DNA from: DASPWV01 sp046727855
GTDB lineage: Bacteria > Acidobacteriota > Vicinamibacteria > Vicinamibacterales > UBA2999
Length of the DNA stretch: 18,093 nt
Direction: 5' to 3'
Assembly (NCBI GenBank): GCA_046727855.1
Contig: JBKPDL010000137.1
Coordinates: 1-18,093, forward strand
Under the pieces are notes generated by a model. That model was not told the origin of the DNA. It did not search any database and was given only the letters and a program-made list of their open reading frames with translations. Made by a program: the position numbers and the translations under genes. Position 1 is the stretch's first letter, and every line of letters starts with the position of its first letter. Shown piece by piece: positions 1 through 6,435 of this stretch.

Positions 1-33
1 ACGGTCGAACCCTGACCCTTCGACCTACCCAGG

Positions 34-60
34 GTCATCCCGAGCGTAGTCGAGGGATGA
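34..60 (+). repeat. Short dispersed-type repeat forming a hairpin over a start codon
   Basis: TCATCCC (35-41) and GGGATGA (54-60) form a perfect 7-bp inverted repeat with a 12-nt loop. The ATG at 57-59 that starts the next gene lies in the right arm. The wording (gtcatcccgagcg followed by agtcgaggg) resembles a short repeat I recall as common between genes in several bacterial phyla; that link is from memory. A second imperfect arm (cccttcgacctac, 16-28) lies upstream and could pair with gtagtcgaggg (46-56), allowing bulges. Confidence 0.55.
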
Positions 61-1124
61 AGGTCCTGCTCATTCGCCTGCGCCTCATCGGCGACGTGGT
101 CTTCACGACCCCCGCTGTTGCCGCCGTCAGGCGTGCTTTTCCGGACGCGCACATCACGTATCTCGTGGAACACGGCGCGGCGCCGGTTCTCAACCACAAT
201 CCCCACATCGACCATCTTGTCGTCGCGGATCGTCCCCGCGGCGTCCGGCGTCTGCTCTACGACGTCACGCTCGCGCGCCGGCTGCGCGCCTCACGTTTCG
301 ATCTGGTGATTGATTTTCACGGCGGTCCGCGCAGCGCCTGGCTCGCATGGGCGACCGGCGCTCGGCAACGTATCGGCTATGCGGTGCCAGGCCGGCGATG
401 GATGTACACGACAACCGTCCCGTGGTCGCGAGCACTGGTGCCGCCCAGACATTCGGTGGAAAACCAGTGGGACCTGCTGACGCCGCTAGGGATCGCTCCG
501 CCCGATCGCAGCCGCGACCCGGTCGAAATGGCGGAGGATCGCTCGGCCAACGCAGCGGTTGGCGTGCGCCTGGCGGGGGCCGGCGTGCCCCCGAATGCGC
601 GCATCGTGGTGATGCACGTGAGCGCGGGCAATCCGTTCCGGCGATGGCCCGCGGAGCGGTTCGCGGAGGTGGCGGCTACGCTTGCGCGGGAGGATGGCGC
701 GCGGCGGATTATCATCACCTCTGGGCCATCGGAGCACGAAGCGGCCGATCGGATTGCCGCGGCGGCGCAAGCGCGCGCGGCTGATGCGGCGGCGCGCATC
801 GTACGCTGCGGAGAATTCGGCCTCGCGGAACTGCGCGCGCTGGTGGCGCGTGCGGCGTTGTACATCGGCGGCGACAGTGGACCGCTGCACGTCGCGTCGG
901 CGACGCAGACGCCGATTGTCGCGCTCTTTGGGCCAACGTTGCCGGAGCGTTCGATGCCGTGGCGCGATCCCGCAGTGGCGTCAATCGCAGTGGATGCCGG
1001 GCCGCTGCCGTGCCGTCCCTGTCATCAGCGGCACTGTGTGCCCGGTGACTTCCGCTGTTTGACGGGCATTACGCCGGAGCAGGTGCTCGCGGCGGCACGT
1101 GTGGCCCTCATGACACATCGCTGA
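57..1124 (+). CDS. Glycosyltransferase family 9 (ADP-heptose:LPS heptosyltransferase type)
   Basis: A 355-aa cytosolic GT-B glycosyltransferase of the GT9 (WaaC/WaaF/WaaQ) type, which moves heptose from ADP-heptose onto LPS inner core. The N-terminus starts exactly like the family (MKVLLIRLRLIGD), with the conserved G12-D13 and the following FTTP. The donor-binding C-terminal signature GGDSGPLH is at 271-278, followed by PIVALFGPT. A C-terminal set of four cysteines (C319, C322, C327, C334) sits in a CxPCHxR-type tail often seen in this family. Length is normal. No Shine-Dalgarno is visible, and the ATG is within a hairpin repeat. The next gene follows after 4 nt and a heptose kinase is third in the row, which supports a heptose role. 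Which heptose position it acts on cannot be told. Confidence 0.9.
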   Translation: MKVLLIRLRLIGDVVFTTPAVAAVRRAFPDAHITYLVEHGAAPVLNHNPHIDHLVVADRPRGVRRLLYDVTLARRLRASRFDLVIDFHGGPRSAWLAWATGARQRIGYAVPGRRWMYTTTVPWSRALVPPRHSVENQWDLLTPLGIAPPDRSRDPVEMAEDRSANAAVGVRLAGAGVPPNARIVVMHVSAGNPFRRWPAERFAEVAATLAREDGARRIIITSGPSEHEAADRIAAAAQARAADAAARIVRCGEFGLAELRALVARAALYIGGDSGPLHVASATQTPIVALFGPTLPERSMPWRDPAVASIAVDAGPLPCRPCHQRHCVPGDFRCLTGITPEQVLAAARVALMTHR

Positions 1125-1128
1125 CGAT

Positions 1129-2304
1129 ATGAACACTGTTTCGATCACTGCCGGGACCCCGGCGCGCGATCGCCTCGAGCTCGTCGGCCTGGGCGCGCTC
1201 ATTCTGATGGTGGCCGCCGCTCAACTTTCGATTGCGGTGGCGCAAATCATGCTGACCGTGGCGGGGCTGTGCTGGTTCTTCTCGCACGTCACGCGCGGCG
1301 AACGCGTGGACGCGCCCAACTTTTTCTGGCCGCTGCTCGGATACGCGTCGCTGACGCTGATGGCGGCGGGATTTTCACGCGATCCGGCGGCCAGCCTGAA
1401 CGACTGCAAACAGCTCGCACTGTTCCTGCTCGTGCCCATCGTCTACGACTTCGCGCGTGGCGCGCGCGCACGGACCGTGCTGACGATTGTGCTCACCGCC
1501 GGAGCAGCCAGCGCGCTCGTTGGCATCGTGCAGTACAGCGTGCTCAACTTCGACAACCTCGAACGGCGCGTGCAGGGAACGTTGTCGCACTGGATGACGT
1601 ACTCCGGCACGCTGATGCTGGTCATCTGTGCAGCGGTGGCTCGCCTGCTCTACGACAAACGCGATCGCGGCTGGGCGGCGGTGGTCATTCCAGCGCTGGT
1701 GGTGAGTCTGGTGGTGACCTTCACACGGACCGCCATGGTTGGCCTTGCGGCCGGCGTGGGCGTGCTGTTTCTGCTGCGAGACTTTCGGCTGGTCGCGCTG
1801 TTGCCGATCGCGCTGGCCGTGGCACTGGCATTGGCGCCGGCGGACCTCACGCGCCGTATCTACTCGATCACCGATTTGAATGATCCGACCAATCGCGATC
1901 GTGTCGCCATGTTGAAGGCGGGAACGGCCATCATCAAGGATCATCCGCTCACGGGAGTGGGTCCCGACCAGATCAAGCATGTTTACGCGGACTATCGCAT
2001 GCCAACGGCGTTGATGCCGATCACACCGCACCTGCACAATGTGCCGATGCAGATCGCGGCCGAGCGAGGCTTGCCCGCGCTTGTGCTCTGGGTGTGGTTC
2101 ATCGTGTCGCTTCTGCGCGAGCTCGTGCGCCACCTGAATCGCACCCGTTACAAGGTGCTGGTTGCCATGGGAATCGGCACGACGGTCGCCATGCTGACGG
2201 CGGGCCTCTTCGAATACAACTTCGGCGACTCCGAGTTCCTGATGCTGTTTCTCGTCCTGATCACGCTGCCGTTTGCGGCGGATCGCGATGGAGGGCTGCC
2301 GTGA
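1129..2304 (+). CDS. O-antigen ligase/polymerase family membrane protein (Wzy_C)
   Basis: A 391-aa polytopic inner-membrane protein with about 10-12 hydrophobic segments, of the O-antigen ligase/polymerase superfamily (WaaL/Wzy, PF04932). These enzymes transfer or polymerise undecaprenyl-linked glycan in the periplasm. The arginine motif TFTRTAMVGLAAG lies at about 197-209. The large periplasmic loop runs from about 240 to 310 and contains DHPLTGVGPDQ (271-281) and HLHN (301-304), the positions where WaaL/Wzy_C proteins carry their functional Arg and His. It starts 4 nt after the GT9 stop, so the two are probably translated together. WaaL and Wzy cannot be separated on sequence alone. WaaL is favoured by the LPS-core neighbours. 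Confidence 0.82.
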   Translation: MNTVSITAGTPARDRLELVGLGALILMVAAAQLSIAVAQIMLTVAGLCWFFSHVTRGERVDAPNFFWPLLGYASLTLMAAGFSRDPAASLNDCKQLALFLLVPIVYDFARGARARTVLTIVLTAGAASALVGIVQYSVLNFDNLERRVQGTLSHWMTYSGTLMLVICAAVARLLYDKRDRGWAAVVIPALVVSLVVTFTRTAMVGLAAGVGVLFLLRDFRLVALLPIALAVALALAPADLTRRIYSITDLNDPTNRDRVAMLKAGTAIIKDHPLTGVGPDQIKHVYADYRMPTALMPITPHLHNVPMQIAAERGLPALVLWVWFIVSLLRELVRHLNRTRYKVLVAMGIGTTVAMLTAGLFEYNFGDSEFLMLFLVLITLPFAADRDGGLP

Positions 2305-2320
2305 TCCATCTGCAATCCTC

Positions 2321-3316
2321 ATGAGCGTTCCCGTCCTTCCTGCGCTCGATCGTGCGCGTGCTCAAGCGATCATCCAGCGCATGGCGGAGAGCCGGGTCAT
2401 CGTGGTCGGCGACGTCATGCTCGATCAATTCATCTTCGGCCATGTCGGCCGCATCTCTCCCGAAGCGCCTGTCCCCGTCGTCACCTATAACCACGAGCAG
2501 CATCGGGCCGGCGGCGCCGCCAACGTGGCGCTCAACGCCCGCGGCCTGGGCGCGAAAGTGGAGCTGGTCGGGGTCGTCGGAGAGGACGAAGCGGCGGGCA
2601 AGTTGAAGGAGCTGCTGCGAGCGGCCGAGGTGGTGCCGCGTGGGCTCGTCACCGATCTCGAGCGCCGCACAACGACGAAGGTCCGGATCGTCACCACGCG
2701 CAATCAGCAGGTGGCGCGTGTCGACTACGAGAACGACAACGAAGTGGGACGAGCGATCGAGGACGCAGTGGCGAATGTCATCAGCGCCCGATCCGACGGA
2801 GCTGGCGCGATTGTCGTCTCGGATTATTTGAAAGGTGTCGTGACCAGGCGTCTGATGGCGCATGTCATTGCAACCGGTCAGCGGCGGGCTGTCCCGGTGC
2901 TCGTCGATCCGAAGATCCCTCACCTCGAGTACTACGCCGGCGCGTCGCTCGTGACGCCCAACAACCACGAAGCCGAAACGGCCACACATGTTCGGATTCG
3001 CTCAGACGAGGACGCGCGAAACGCCGCGCGCGTCTTTCGCGAGCGCGCGCGCTGCGAGGGCGTGCTCATCACGCGAGGAGAGCACGGCATGTGGCTGGCG
3101 CACGAGTTGGCAGAGGGACACCTCCCGGCAGCCGCGCGCGAGGTATCGGACGTGACAGGCGCCGGCGACACAGTGGTGGCGACGCTCGCGCTCGCCTTGG
3201 CATCCGGCGCAACGTGGGCAGAGGCTGCGCAGGTCGCGAACGAGGCGGCCGGGATTGTGGTGGGAAAATTCGGCCCGGCGACGGTAAGCGCGGAGGAACT
3301 CGTCGCGCGCTTTTAG
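2321..3316 (+). CDS. rfaE1: D-glycero-beta-D-manno-heptose-7-phosphate kinase (RfaE1/HldE kinase domain)
   Basis: A 331-aa PfkB/ribokinase-fold kinase that phosphorylates heptose 7-phosphate at C1 in ADP-heptose synthesis. Hallmarks are VVGDVMLDQF (28-37), the HldE-specific RISPEAPVPVV (44-54), the GGAANVALN sugar-binding signature (64-72), LVDPK, and the PfkB C-terminal signature GAGDT (280-284) with catalytic D283. It has only the kinase domain. The nucleotidyltransferase half of bifunctional HldE is absent, so a separate RfaE2 is expected elsewhere. The reading frame is open from 2273, but the ATG at 2321 avoids overlap with the upstream gene and fits family length. No strong ribosome site is visible. 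It supplies the donor pathway for the GT9 enzyme two genes upstream. Confidence 0.9.
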   Translation: MSVPVLPALDRARAQAIIQRMAESRVIVVGDVMLDQFIFGHVGRISPEAPVPVVTYNHEQHRAGGAANVALNARGLGAKVELVGVVGEDEAAGKLKELLRAAEVVPRGLVTDLERRTTTKVRIVTTRNQQVARVDYENDNEVGRAIEDAVANVISARSDGAGAIVVSDYLKGVVTRRLMAHVIATGQRRAVPVLVDPKIPHLEYYAGASLVTPNNHEAETATHVRIRSDEDARNAARVFRERARCEGVLITRGEHGMWLAHELAEGHLPAAAREVSDVTGAGDTVVATLALALASGATWAEAAQVANEAAGIVVGKFGPATVSAEELVARF

Positions 3317-3435
3317 GACCCTTCGGGGAGGACCGCTCCGCGATTCCCACCGCGAGCCGGAGGCGAGCGACCCCACCGGCGCAAAAGCGCCGGTCCGACC
3401 CGAAGGGTCCCACCGCGCGCCGCAAGGCGCGCGGT
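3316..3435. repeat. Cluster of GC-rich hairpins between convergent genes
   Basis: This 121-bp gap between the rfaE1 and purH stop codons is packed with inverted repeats. ACCGGCGC and its complement (3375-3394) enclose an AAAA loop. A perfect 10-bp stem (3412-3421 with 3426-3435) encloses GCAA, a GNRA tetraloop. GACCC/GGGTC (3397-3409) closes a GAA triloop. GGACCCTTCGGG (3316-3327) is the exact complement of CCCGAAGGGTCC (3399-3410), so an outer stem can also form. No T-tract follows on either strand, so standard intrinsic termination is unlikely. It could stabilise both 3' ends or act as a Rho-linked stop. Confidence 0.75.
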
Positions 3436-3437
3436 CC

Positions 3438-5048
3438 TTAGTGCCGAAAGTGCCGGCGCCCCGTGAACACCATCGCCAACCCGCGCTCGTCCGCCGCGGC
3501 AATGACTTCCGCATCGCGCACCGAACCTCCGGGCTGAATCACTGCCGTCGCCCCTGCGGCCGCCACCGCGTCGAGCCCATCGCGAAACGGGAAGAACGCG
3601 TCCGAGGCGGCGACGGTGCCCGCGAGTGGCGCGCCCGCATCGGCCATCCAACCAGCGGCCTTCATCACCGCTACCTTCACCGCATCGACGCGGCTCATTT
3701 GCCCCGCGCCGATTGCGCGCGTGCGCTGAGCATCCGCGAAGATCACCGTGTTTGATTTGACGTGCGCCATCACGCGCCATGCGAATCGCATAGCTTGCCA
3801 CTCCTCGGGAGTCGGCTGCCGCCTGGTGACGACCTTCAACCCCTCGCCAGGCCAGGCGCCGCGGCTCTCCACCACCTCGTCGCGCTGCTGCACGAGCAAC
3901 CCGCCCATTACAGACCGGATTTCGCGGCGGTGAGCCGGGTGCGCGCCGAGCCTGGTGAAGTCCGCGGTGATGACCCGCATGTTGGTTTTGTTGCGCAGAA
4001 TCTCCACCGCCGCTGGCGCGACCGACGGGGCGACGACGGCTTCAATAAACGTGCTGACGATCGCGCGCGCGGTTTCGGCATCCACCTCGCGATTGAGACC
4101 GACGATGCCGCCAAATGCCGCCAGCGCATCGGCATCGCGCGCCCGCAGATAGGCTTCGGCGACGGTTCCGCCGGTGGCCGCACCGCACGGATTGGTATGT
4201 TTGATCACGCACGCCGCCGGGTCCTCGAACTCCAGAACGATGCGCGCGGCGGCGTCGAGATCCAACAGATTCGTAAACGACAGTTCTTTCCCCTGCAGGA
4301 TGTCGGCGGCGCCCAGGCCGGCGGGTGGATCCAGCGCGTACCAAGCGGCCGACTGGTGCGGGTTCTCGCCGTAGCGCAAATCGCGCAATTTGCGCGCGTC
4401 GATGGTGAGGCGGTCGGAGGCCGCCACCGCGGCGGTGCCCACCTCGCGTGTAAACACGTCGTCCTGCACCAGGACCTCGCTCAGCGTTGCGGCAATCGCG
4501 GTGTCGTAGGCGCCAGTGTGCGCAAAGGCGCGACGCGCCAAATCGAACCTGAATGCCGCCGCTGGTCCACCCGGACGATCGAGCGCGTCGAGCACAAAAC
4601 CGTAATCCGCCGGGCTTACTACTACCACCACATCGCGGAAGTTCTTGGCAGCGGCGCGTACCAGACTGGGCCCGCCGATGTCGATTTGCTCAATCAGGTC
4701 GTCGAACTGGATGTCAGGTTTTGCCGCGGTTGCGACGAACGGATAGAGATTGACGCACACGAGATCCACGAGTCCGATGCCGTGCGCGGCCGCAGCATGG
4801 AGATCCTCGGTATGCGACCGGCGCGCGAGAATGCCGCCGTGAATCTTCGGATGGAGCGTTTTGACGCGCCCGTCCATCATCTCGGGAAATCCTGTGATGT
4901 CGGACACATTCACGGCAGGAAGTCCCGCATCCGCCAAAGTTTTGGCGGTGCCACCAGTCGAAACTAATTCGAAACCGCGCGACGCCAACCCGCGCGCAAA
5001 ATCAACCAGTCCACTCTTATCAGACACACTCAGAATTGCACGTCGCAT
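3438..5048 (-). CDS. purH: Bifunctional AICAR formyltransferase/IMP cyclohydrolase
   Basis: A 536-aa cytosolic enzyme catalysing the last two steps of IMP synthesis: 10-formyl-THF-dependent formylation of AICAR, then ring closure. The N-terminal MGS-like cyclohydrolase domain shows STGGT (30-34) and RVKTLHPKIHGG (61-72). The C-terminal transformylase domain shows LRYGENPHQ (224-232), the catalytic KHTNPCG (283-289; K283, H284), and later KSNTVIFA and GAGQMSRVDAV. Length matches the family (about 510-540). The ATG at 5048 begins the canonical MRRAILSVSDKSG. No good Shine-Dalgarno precedes it. It is a single-gene unit, convergent with rfaE1 and divergent from the csp gene. Confidence 0.97.
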   Translation of the reverse strand: MRRAILSVSDKSGLVDFARGLASRGFELVSTGGTAKTLADAGLPAVNVSDITGFPEMMDGRVKTLHPKIHGGILARRSHTEDLHAAAAHGIGLVDLVCVNLYPFVATAAKPDIQFDDLIEQIDIGGPSLVRAAAKNFRDVVVVVSPADYGFVLDALDRPGGPAAAFRFDLARRAFAHTGAYDTAIAATLSEVLVQDDVFTREVGTAAVAASDRLTIDARKLRDLRYGENPHQSAAWYALDPPAGLGAADILQGKELSFTNLLDLDAAARIVLEFEDPAACVIKHTNPCGAATGGTVAEAYLRARDADALAAFGGIVGLNREVDAETARAIVSTFIEAVVAPSVAPAAVEILRNKTNMRVITADFTRLGAHPAHRREIRSVMGGLLVQQRDEVVESRGAWPGEGLKVVTRRQPTPEEWQAMRFAWRVMAHVKSNTVIFADAQRTRAIGAGQMSRVDAVKVAVMKAAGWMADAGAPLAGTVAASDAFFPFRDGLDAVAAAGATAVIQPGGSVRDAEVIAAADERGLAMVFTGRRHFRH

Positions 5049-5090
5049 AAAAATTTCATGTCGTCGTAACGTTTACGCGTGTGTGATCCA

Positions 5091-5120
5091 TTGACACGTA
5101 CACGAGCACGCCGGTATTAT
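5091..5120 (+). promoter_or_regulatory. Near-consensus sigma-70-type promoter for the csp transcript
   Basis: TTGACA (5091-5096, a perfect -35) is followed by an 18-nt spacer and TATTAT (5115-5120, five of six matches to the -10 consensus). Transcription would start near 5126-5128. It is the strongest promoter-like sequence in the window. It points at the cold-shock gene 143 nt downstream of the -10 box. Confidence 0.72.
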
Positions 5121-5128
5121 CGCCGTGC

Positions 5129-5147
5129 GGTCCAGCTTTTCGGGACC
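5129..5147 (+). promoter_or_regulatory. First leader hairpin of the csp transcript
   Basis: GGTCC (5129-5133) pairs with GGACC (5143-5147) around a 9-nt loop that includes CTTTT. The CTTT in this loop region (5136-5139) can also pair with AAAG (5152-5155), which is part of the base of the following terminator. Alternative folds are therefore possible. Seen by eye; no folding energy was computed. Confidence 0.4.
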
Positions 5148-5151
5148 CGAG

Positions 5152-5178
5152 AAAGGCCGCATGCGCGGCTTTTTTTTT
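5152..5178 (+). terminator. Intrinsic terminator inside the csp 5' leader
   Basis: GCCGC (5156-5160) and GCGGC (5165-5169) form a 5-bp stem around ATGC. AAAG precedes it and an uninterrupted run of nine T (5170-5178) follows. This is a textbook Rho-independent terminator on the plus strand. It lies about 50 nt after the predicted start of transcription and 84 nt before the csp start codon. It would make either a short RNA or an attenuator controlling read-through into csp. Confidence 0.7.
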
Positions 5179-5191
5179 GTTCGCGAATACT

Positions 5192-5244
5192 GATCCATCG
5201 AGTGATGGGTCGACAGAGAAAGAGTCTGGTGGCATTGCCACCAG
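5192..5244 (+). promoter_or_regulatory. Two further hairpins in the csp 5' UTR
   Basis: GATCCATC (5192-5199) pairs with GATGGGTC (5204-5211), eight pairs including one G-U, with a GAGT loop. CTGGTGGC (5226-5233) pairs perfectly with GCCACCAG (5237-5244) around ATT. The ribosome site AGGAAGAGGA (5251-5260) follows directly and stays single-stranded in this fold. Long structured leaders are typical of cold-shock mRNAs; any temperature response here is inferred. Confidence 0.5.
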
Positions 5245-5262
5245 CAAGCCAGGAAGAGGACG

Positions 5263-5466
5263 ATGCGTATTACAGGCAAGGTCAAGTGGTTCAACAACGC
5301 TAAAGGATATGGATTCATCGAGCGCGAGGGCGGCAGCGACGTCTTCGTGCACTACTCGGCGATTCAGGGATCGGGCTTCCGCTCTCTCGAAGAAGGCCAG
5401 AGCGTGGAGTTTGAGATCGTCGATGGACCGAAAGGTCCGCAGGCCGGCAACGTCGTGCGGATCTAA
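5263..5466 (+). CDS. CspA-family cold-shock protein
   Basis: A 67-aa single cold-shock domain, an OB fold that binds single-stranded RNA and DNA and melts RNA secondary structure. It has the start MRITGKVKWFNNAKGYGFI, RNP1 KGYGFI (14-19), RNP2 VFVHY (27-31), the aromatic surface W9, F10, Y16, F18, F28, H30 and Y31, and the closing GPQAGNV. Length is normal. AGGAAG (5251-5256) sits 6 nt before the ATG. It stands alone behind an elaborate leader with its own promoter. Proteins of this family can act as transcription antiterminators, which makes the terminator in its own leader notable. The specific paralogue (cspA, B, C, E) cannot be assigned. Confidence 0.96.
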   Translation: MRITGKVKWFNNAKGYGFIEREGGSDVFVHYSAIQGSGFRSLEEGQSVEFEIVDGPKGPQAGNVVRI

Positions 5467-5490
5467 CCACTTGATCTTCGCCGGTTCCGA

Positions 5491-5515
5491 GCCCCTCGGC
5501 GAACGTCCGAGGGGC
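5491..5515 (+). terminator. Hairpin downstream of csp, possible terminator
   Basis: GCCCCTCGG (5491-5499) pairs perfectly with CCGAGGGGC (5507-5515) around a 7-nt loop, 25 nt after the csp stop. There is no clear T-tract (cgggcgccggatcgtttcc follows), so it may protect the 3' end rather than terminate alone. It also lies just past the stop of the convergent gene ending at 5544. Confidence 0.5.
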
Positions 5516-5543
5516 CGGGCGCCGGATCGTTTCCCTCGACTAC

Positions 5544-5837
5544 TCACCCGTTCGCCGACTTCACCGCTAACGTCGCTTTTCCTTCTTTCAACTCAACCCG
5601 GAACACCACATCGCTCTCACCGCCACCGAGCTTGGCGACCTGTGCGCGCACGGCTTCCGCGAAGCGGTGATACGGAATGGCTGGCTCGCCGGTTTTGTGC
5701 GCGCCTCCGTCGCGGGTTTCGCACGGAAGACGCGGCAGACGGCCGGCGAAGAACATGTTGTATTCGGCCTCGAGCCGCTTGATTTCGCCTTCGAGCTGCT
5801 GCATCCGACGATCGAAATCCGACGTTTTGGGCGGCAC
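5544..5837 (-). CDS. Small hypothetical protein, probably an internally shortened MXAN_5187 C-terminal-like protein
   Basis: A 97-aa protein starting at GTG 5837, 6 nt after the upstream stop, so likely co-transcribed. Residues 6-27 form a charged helix or coiled coil (DFDRRMQQLEGEIKRLEAEY) leading into NMFFAGRLPRLPCETR. From memory, proteins of the MXAN_5187 C-terminal family have this same opening, then a middle section with a YRFNTLQ-type motif, then a C-terminal segment like the one seen here (YHRFAEAVRAQVAKLG, then DVVFRVELKEGKATL). Here the two ends are joined directly by DGGAHKTGEPAIP, so the middle appears to be missing. Function is unknown. Composition looks coding and in frame throughout. 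Confidence 0.62.
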   Translation of the reverse strand: MPPKTSDFDRRMQQLEGEIKRLEAEYNMFFAGRLPRLPCETRDGGAHKTGEPAIPYHRFAEAVRAQVAKLGGGESDVVFRVELKEGKATLAVKSANG

Positions 5838-5843
5838 CGGCGC

Positions 5844-6263
5844 TTAGCGGAGAAGGAGAAACCAGACGAGCGGAAGCCACAGTTCGCGCGCGTAAGGAAC
5901 GGGACGATCGTCCACGAGCACTTCGCTGCCTTCGTAGGGGTCGACGATCTCGAACAGATCGCGCAGCTTCAGGGCGTCGCCTGGATAGAACCGCGCACGG
6001 TGCCGAAACGCGTTGCCTTCGCCCACCTCGCGGTATTCCGCAGAATTGCGCGCGAGCTCCACCGCGCGCGCATAGGTCGGCGATTCGGATCGCGGAAACA
6101 CGAGCGTGATTGAAAACGGCAGATCGCGCGGGCCGAAGAGCGCCGCGTGCAGATCGGAATCGAGCGCAGCGAGTTCTTCGGCCGTGGGCTCCTCTGGACG
6201 CTCGACATACGGCCAGAAACGCTCTAGCGGACGTGTGCGGCGTTCGCGCGCATCTGTCGCCAT
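5844..6263 (-). CDS. Conserved hypothetical protein
   Basis: A 139-aa soluble protein of unknown function. It starts at ATG 6263 (MATDARERR); an upstream GTG at 6281 would add six residues. No signal peptide or nucleotide-binding motif is seen. It is rich in acidic and aromatic residues: RFWPYVERPEEPTAEELAAL near the start, then DLPFSITLVFP, EYREVGEGNAFRHRARF, LRDLFEIVDPYEGSEVLVDDRPVPYARELWLPL. The closing hydrophobic WLPLVWFLLLR could be a buried strand or a weak membrane contact. The family looks familiar from acidobacterial genomes but I cannot name it. It probably forms a two-gene unit with the gene ending at 5544. Confidence 0.65.
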   Translation of the reverse strand: MATDARERRTRPLERFWPYVERPEEPTAEELAALDSDLHAALFGPRDLPFSITLVFPRSESPTYARAVELARNSAEYREVGEGNAFRHRARFYPGDALKLRDLFEIVDPYEGSEVLVDDRPVPYARELWLPLVWFLLLR

Positions 6264-6281
6264 CTCGAAAGATCGTAACAC

Positions 6282-6413
6282 TGAATTTCGAGATCTCGAG
6301 ATGTGGCAATTTGGAGCAGATTTGGAAATCTCGAGATCAGAGATTTGTCGATTTTAAATTTGGCGATCACCAAATCGTCTGCAAATCTCCACCTCTCGAG
6401 ATCTCCAAATTCA
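6282..6413. repeat. 132-bp AT-rich foldback element (44-bp imperfect inverted repeat)
   Basis: The left arm (6282-6325) and the reverse complement of the right arm (6370-6413) align without gaps over 44 bases, with 37 identical by hand count. The 44-nt centre (6326-6369) holds a smaller hairpin, AAATCTC (6326-6332) with GAGATTT (6340-6346). The element is 54/132 G+C (about 41%), far below the surrounding genes. It is built from recurring words such as GATTTGG, GAGATCTC and TCTCGAGA. It fills the gap between two minus-strand genes and has no ORF of its own. It could be a MITE-like or REP-like element, or a long RNA hairpin ending the upstream transcript. Confidence 0.75.
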
Positions 6414-6435
6414 CGTGTCACGTTCACGTGTCACG
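6410..6435. repeat. 13-bp perfect tandem duplication at a gene end
   Basis: TTCACGTGTCACG occurs twice back to back (6410-6422 and 6423-6435). Each copy contains the palindrome CACGTG. The second copy covers the stop codon of the minus-strand small-subunit gene (6431-6433), and the first touches the right arm of the foldback element. Confidence 0.85.

Noticed and set aside
3316..3435. CRISPR-like spacing of hairpins
   Set aside because: The units differ in sequence, there are no equal-length spacers and no cas genes. They are hairpins, not direct repeats.
3762..4967. 401-aa open frame on the plus strand opposite purH
   Set aside because: Antisense shadow of a well-conserved purH; no domain and no start signal.
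5060..5080. AACGTT-centred partial palindrome (gtaacgtttac) just upstream of purH, reminiscent of a PurR/LacI-type operator
   Set aside because: Only the central six bases are symmetric, the flanks do not match, and PurR of that type is known from Gammaproteobacteria.
5191..5262. Known riboswitch upstream of csp
   Set aside because: The hairpins do not match a riboswitch class I can recognise. The structured leader and terminator are reported without a ligand claim.
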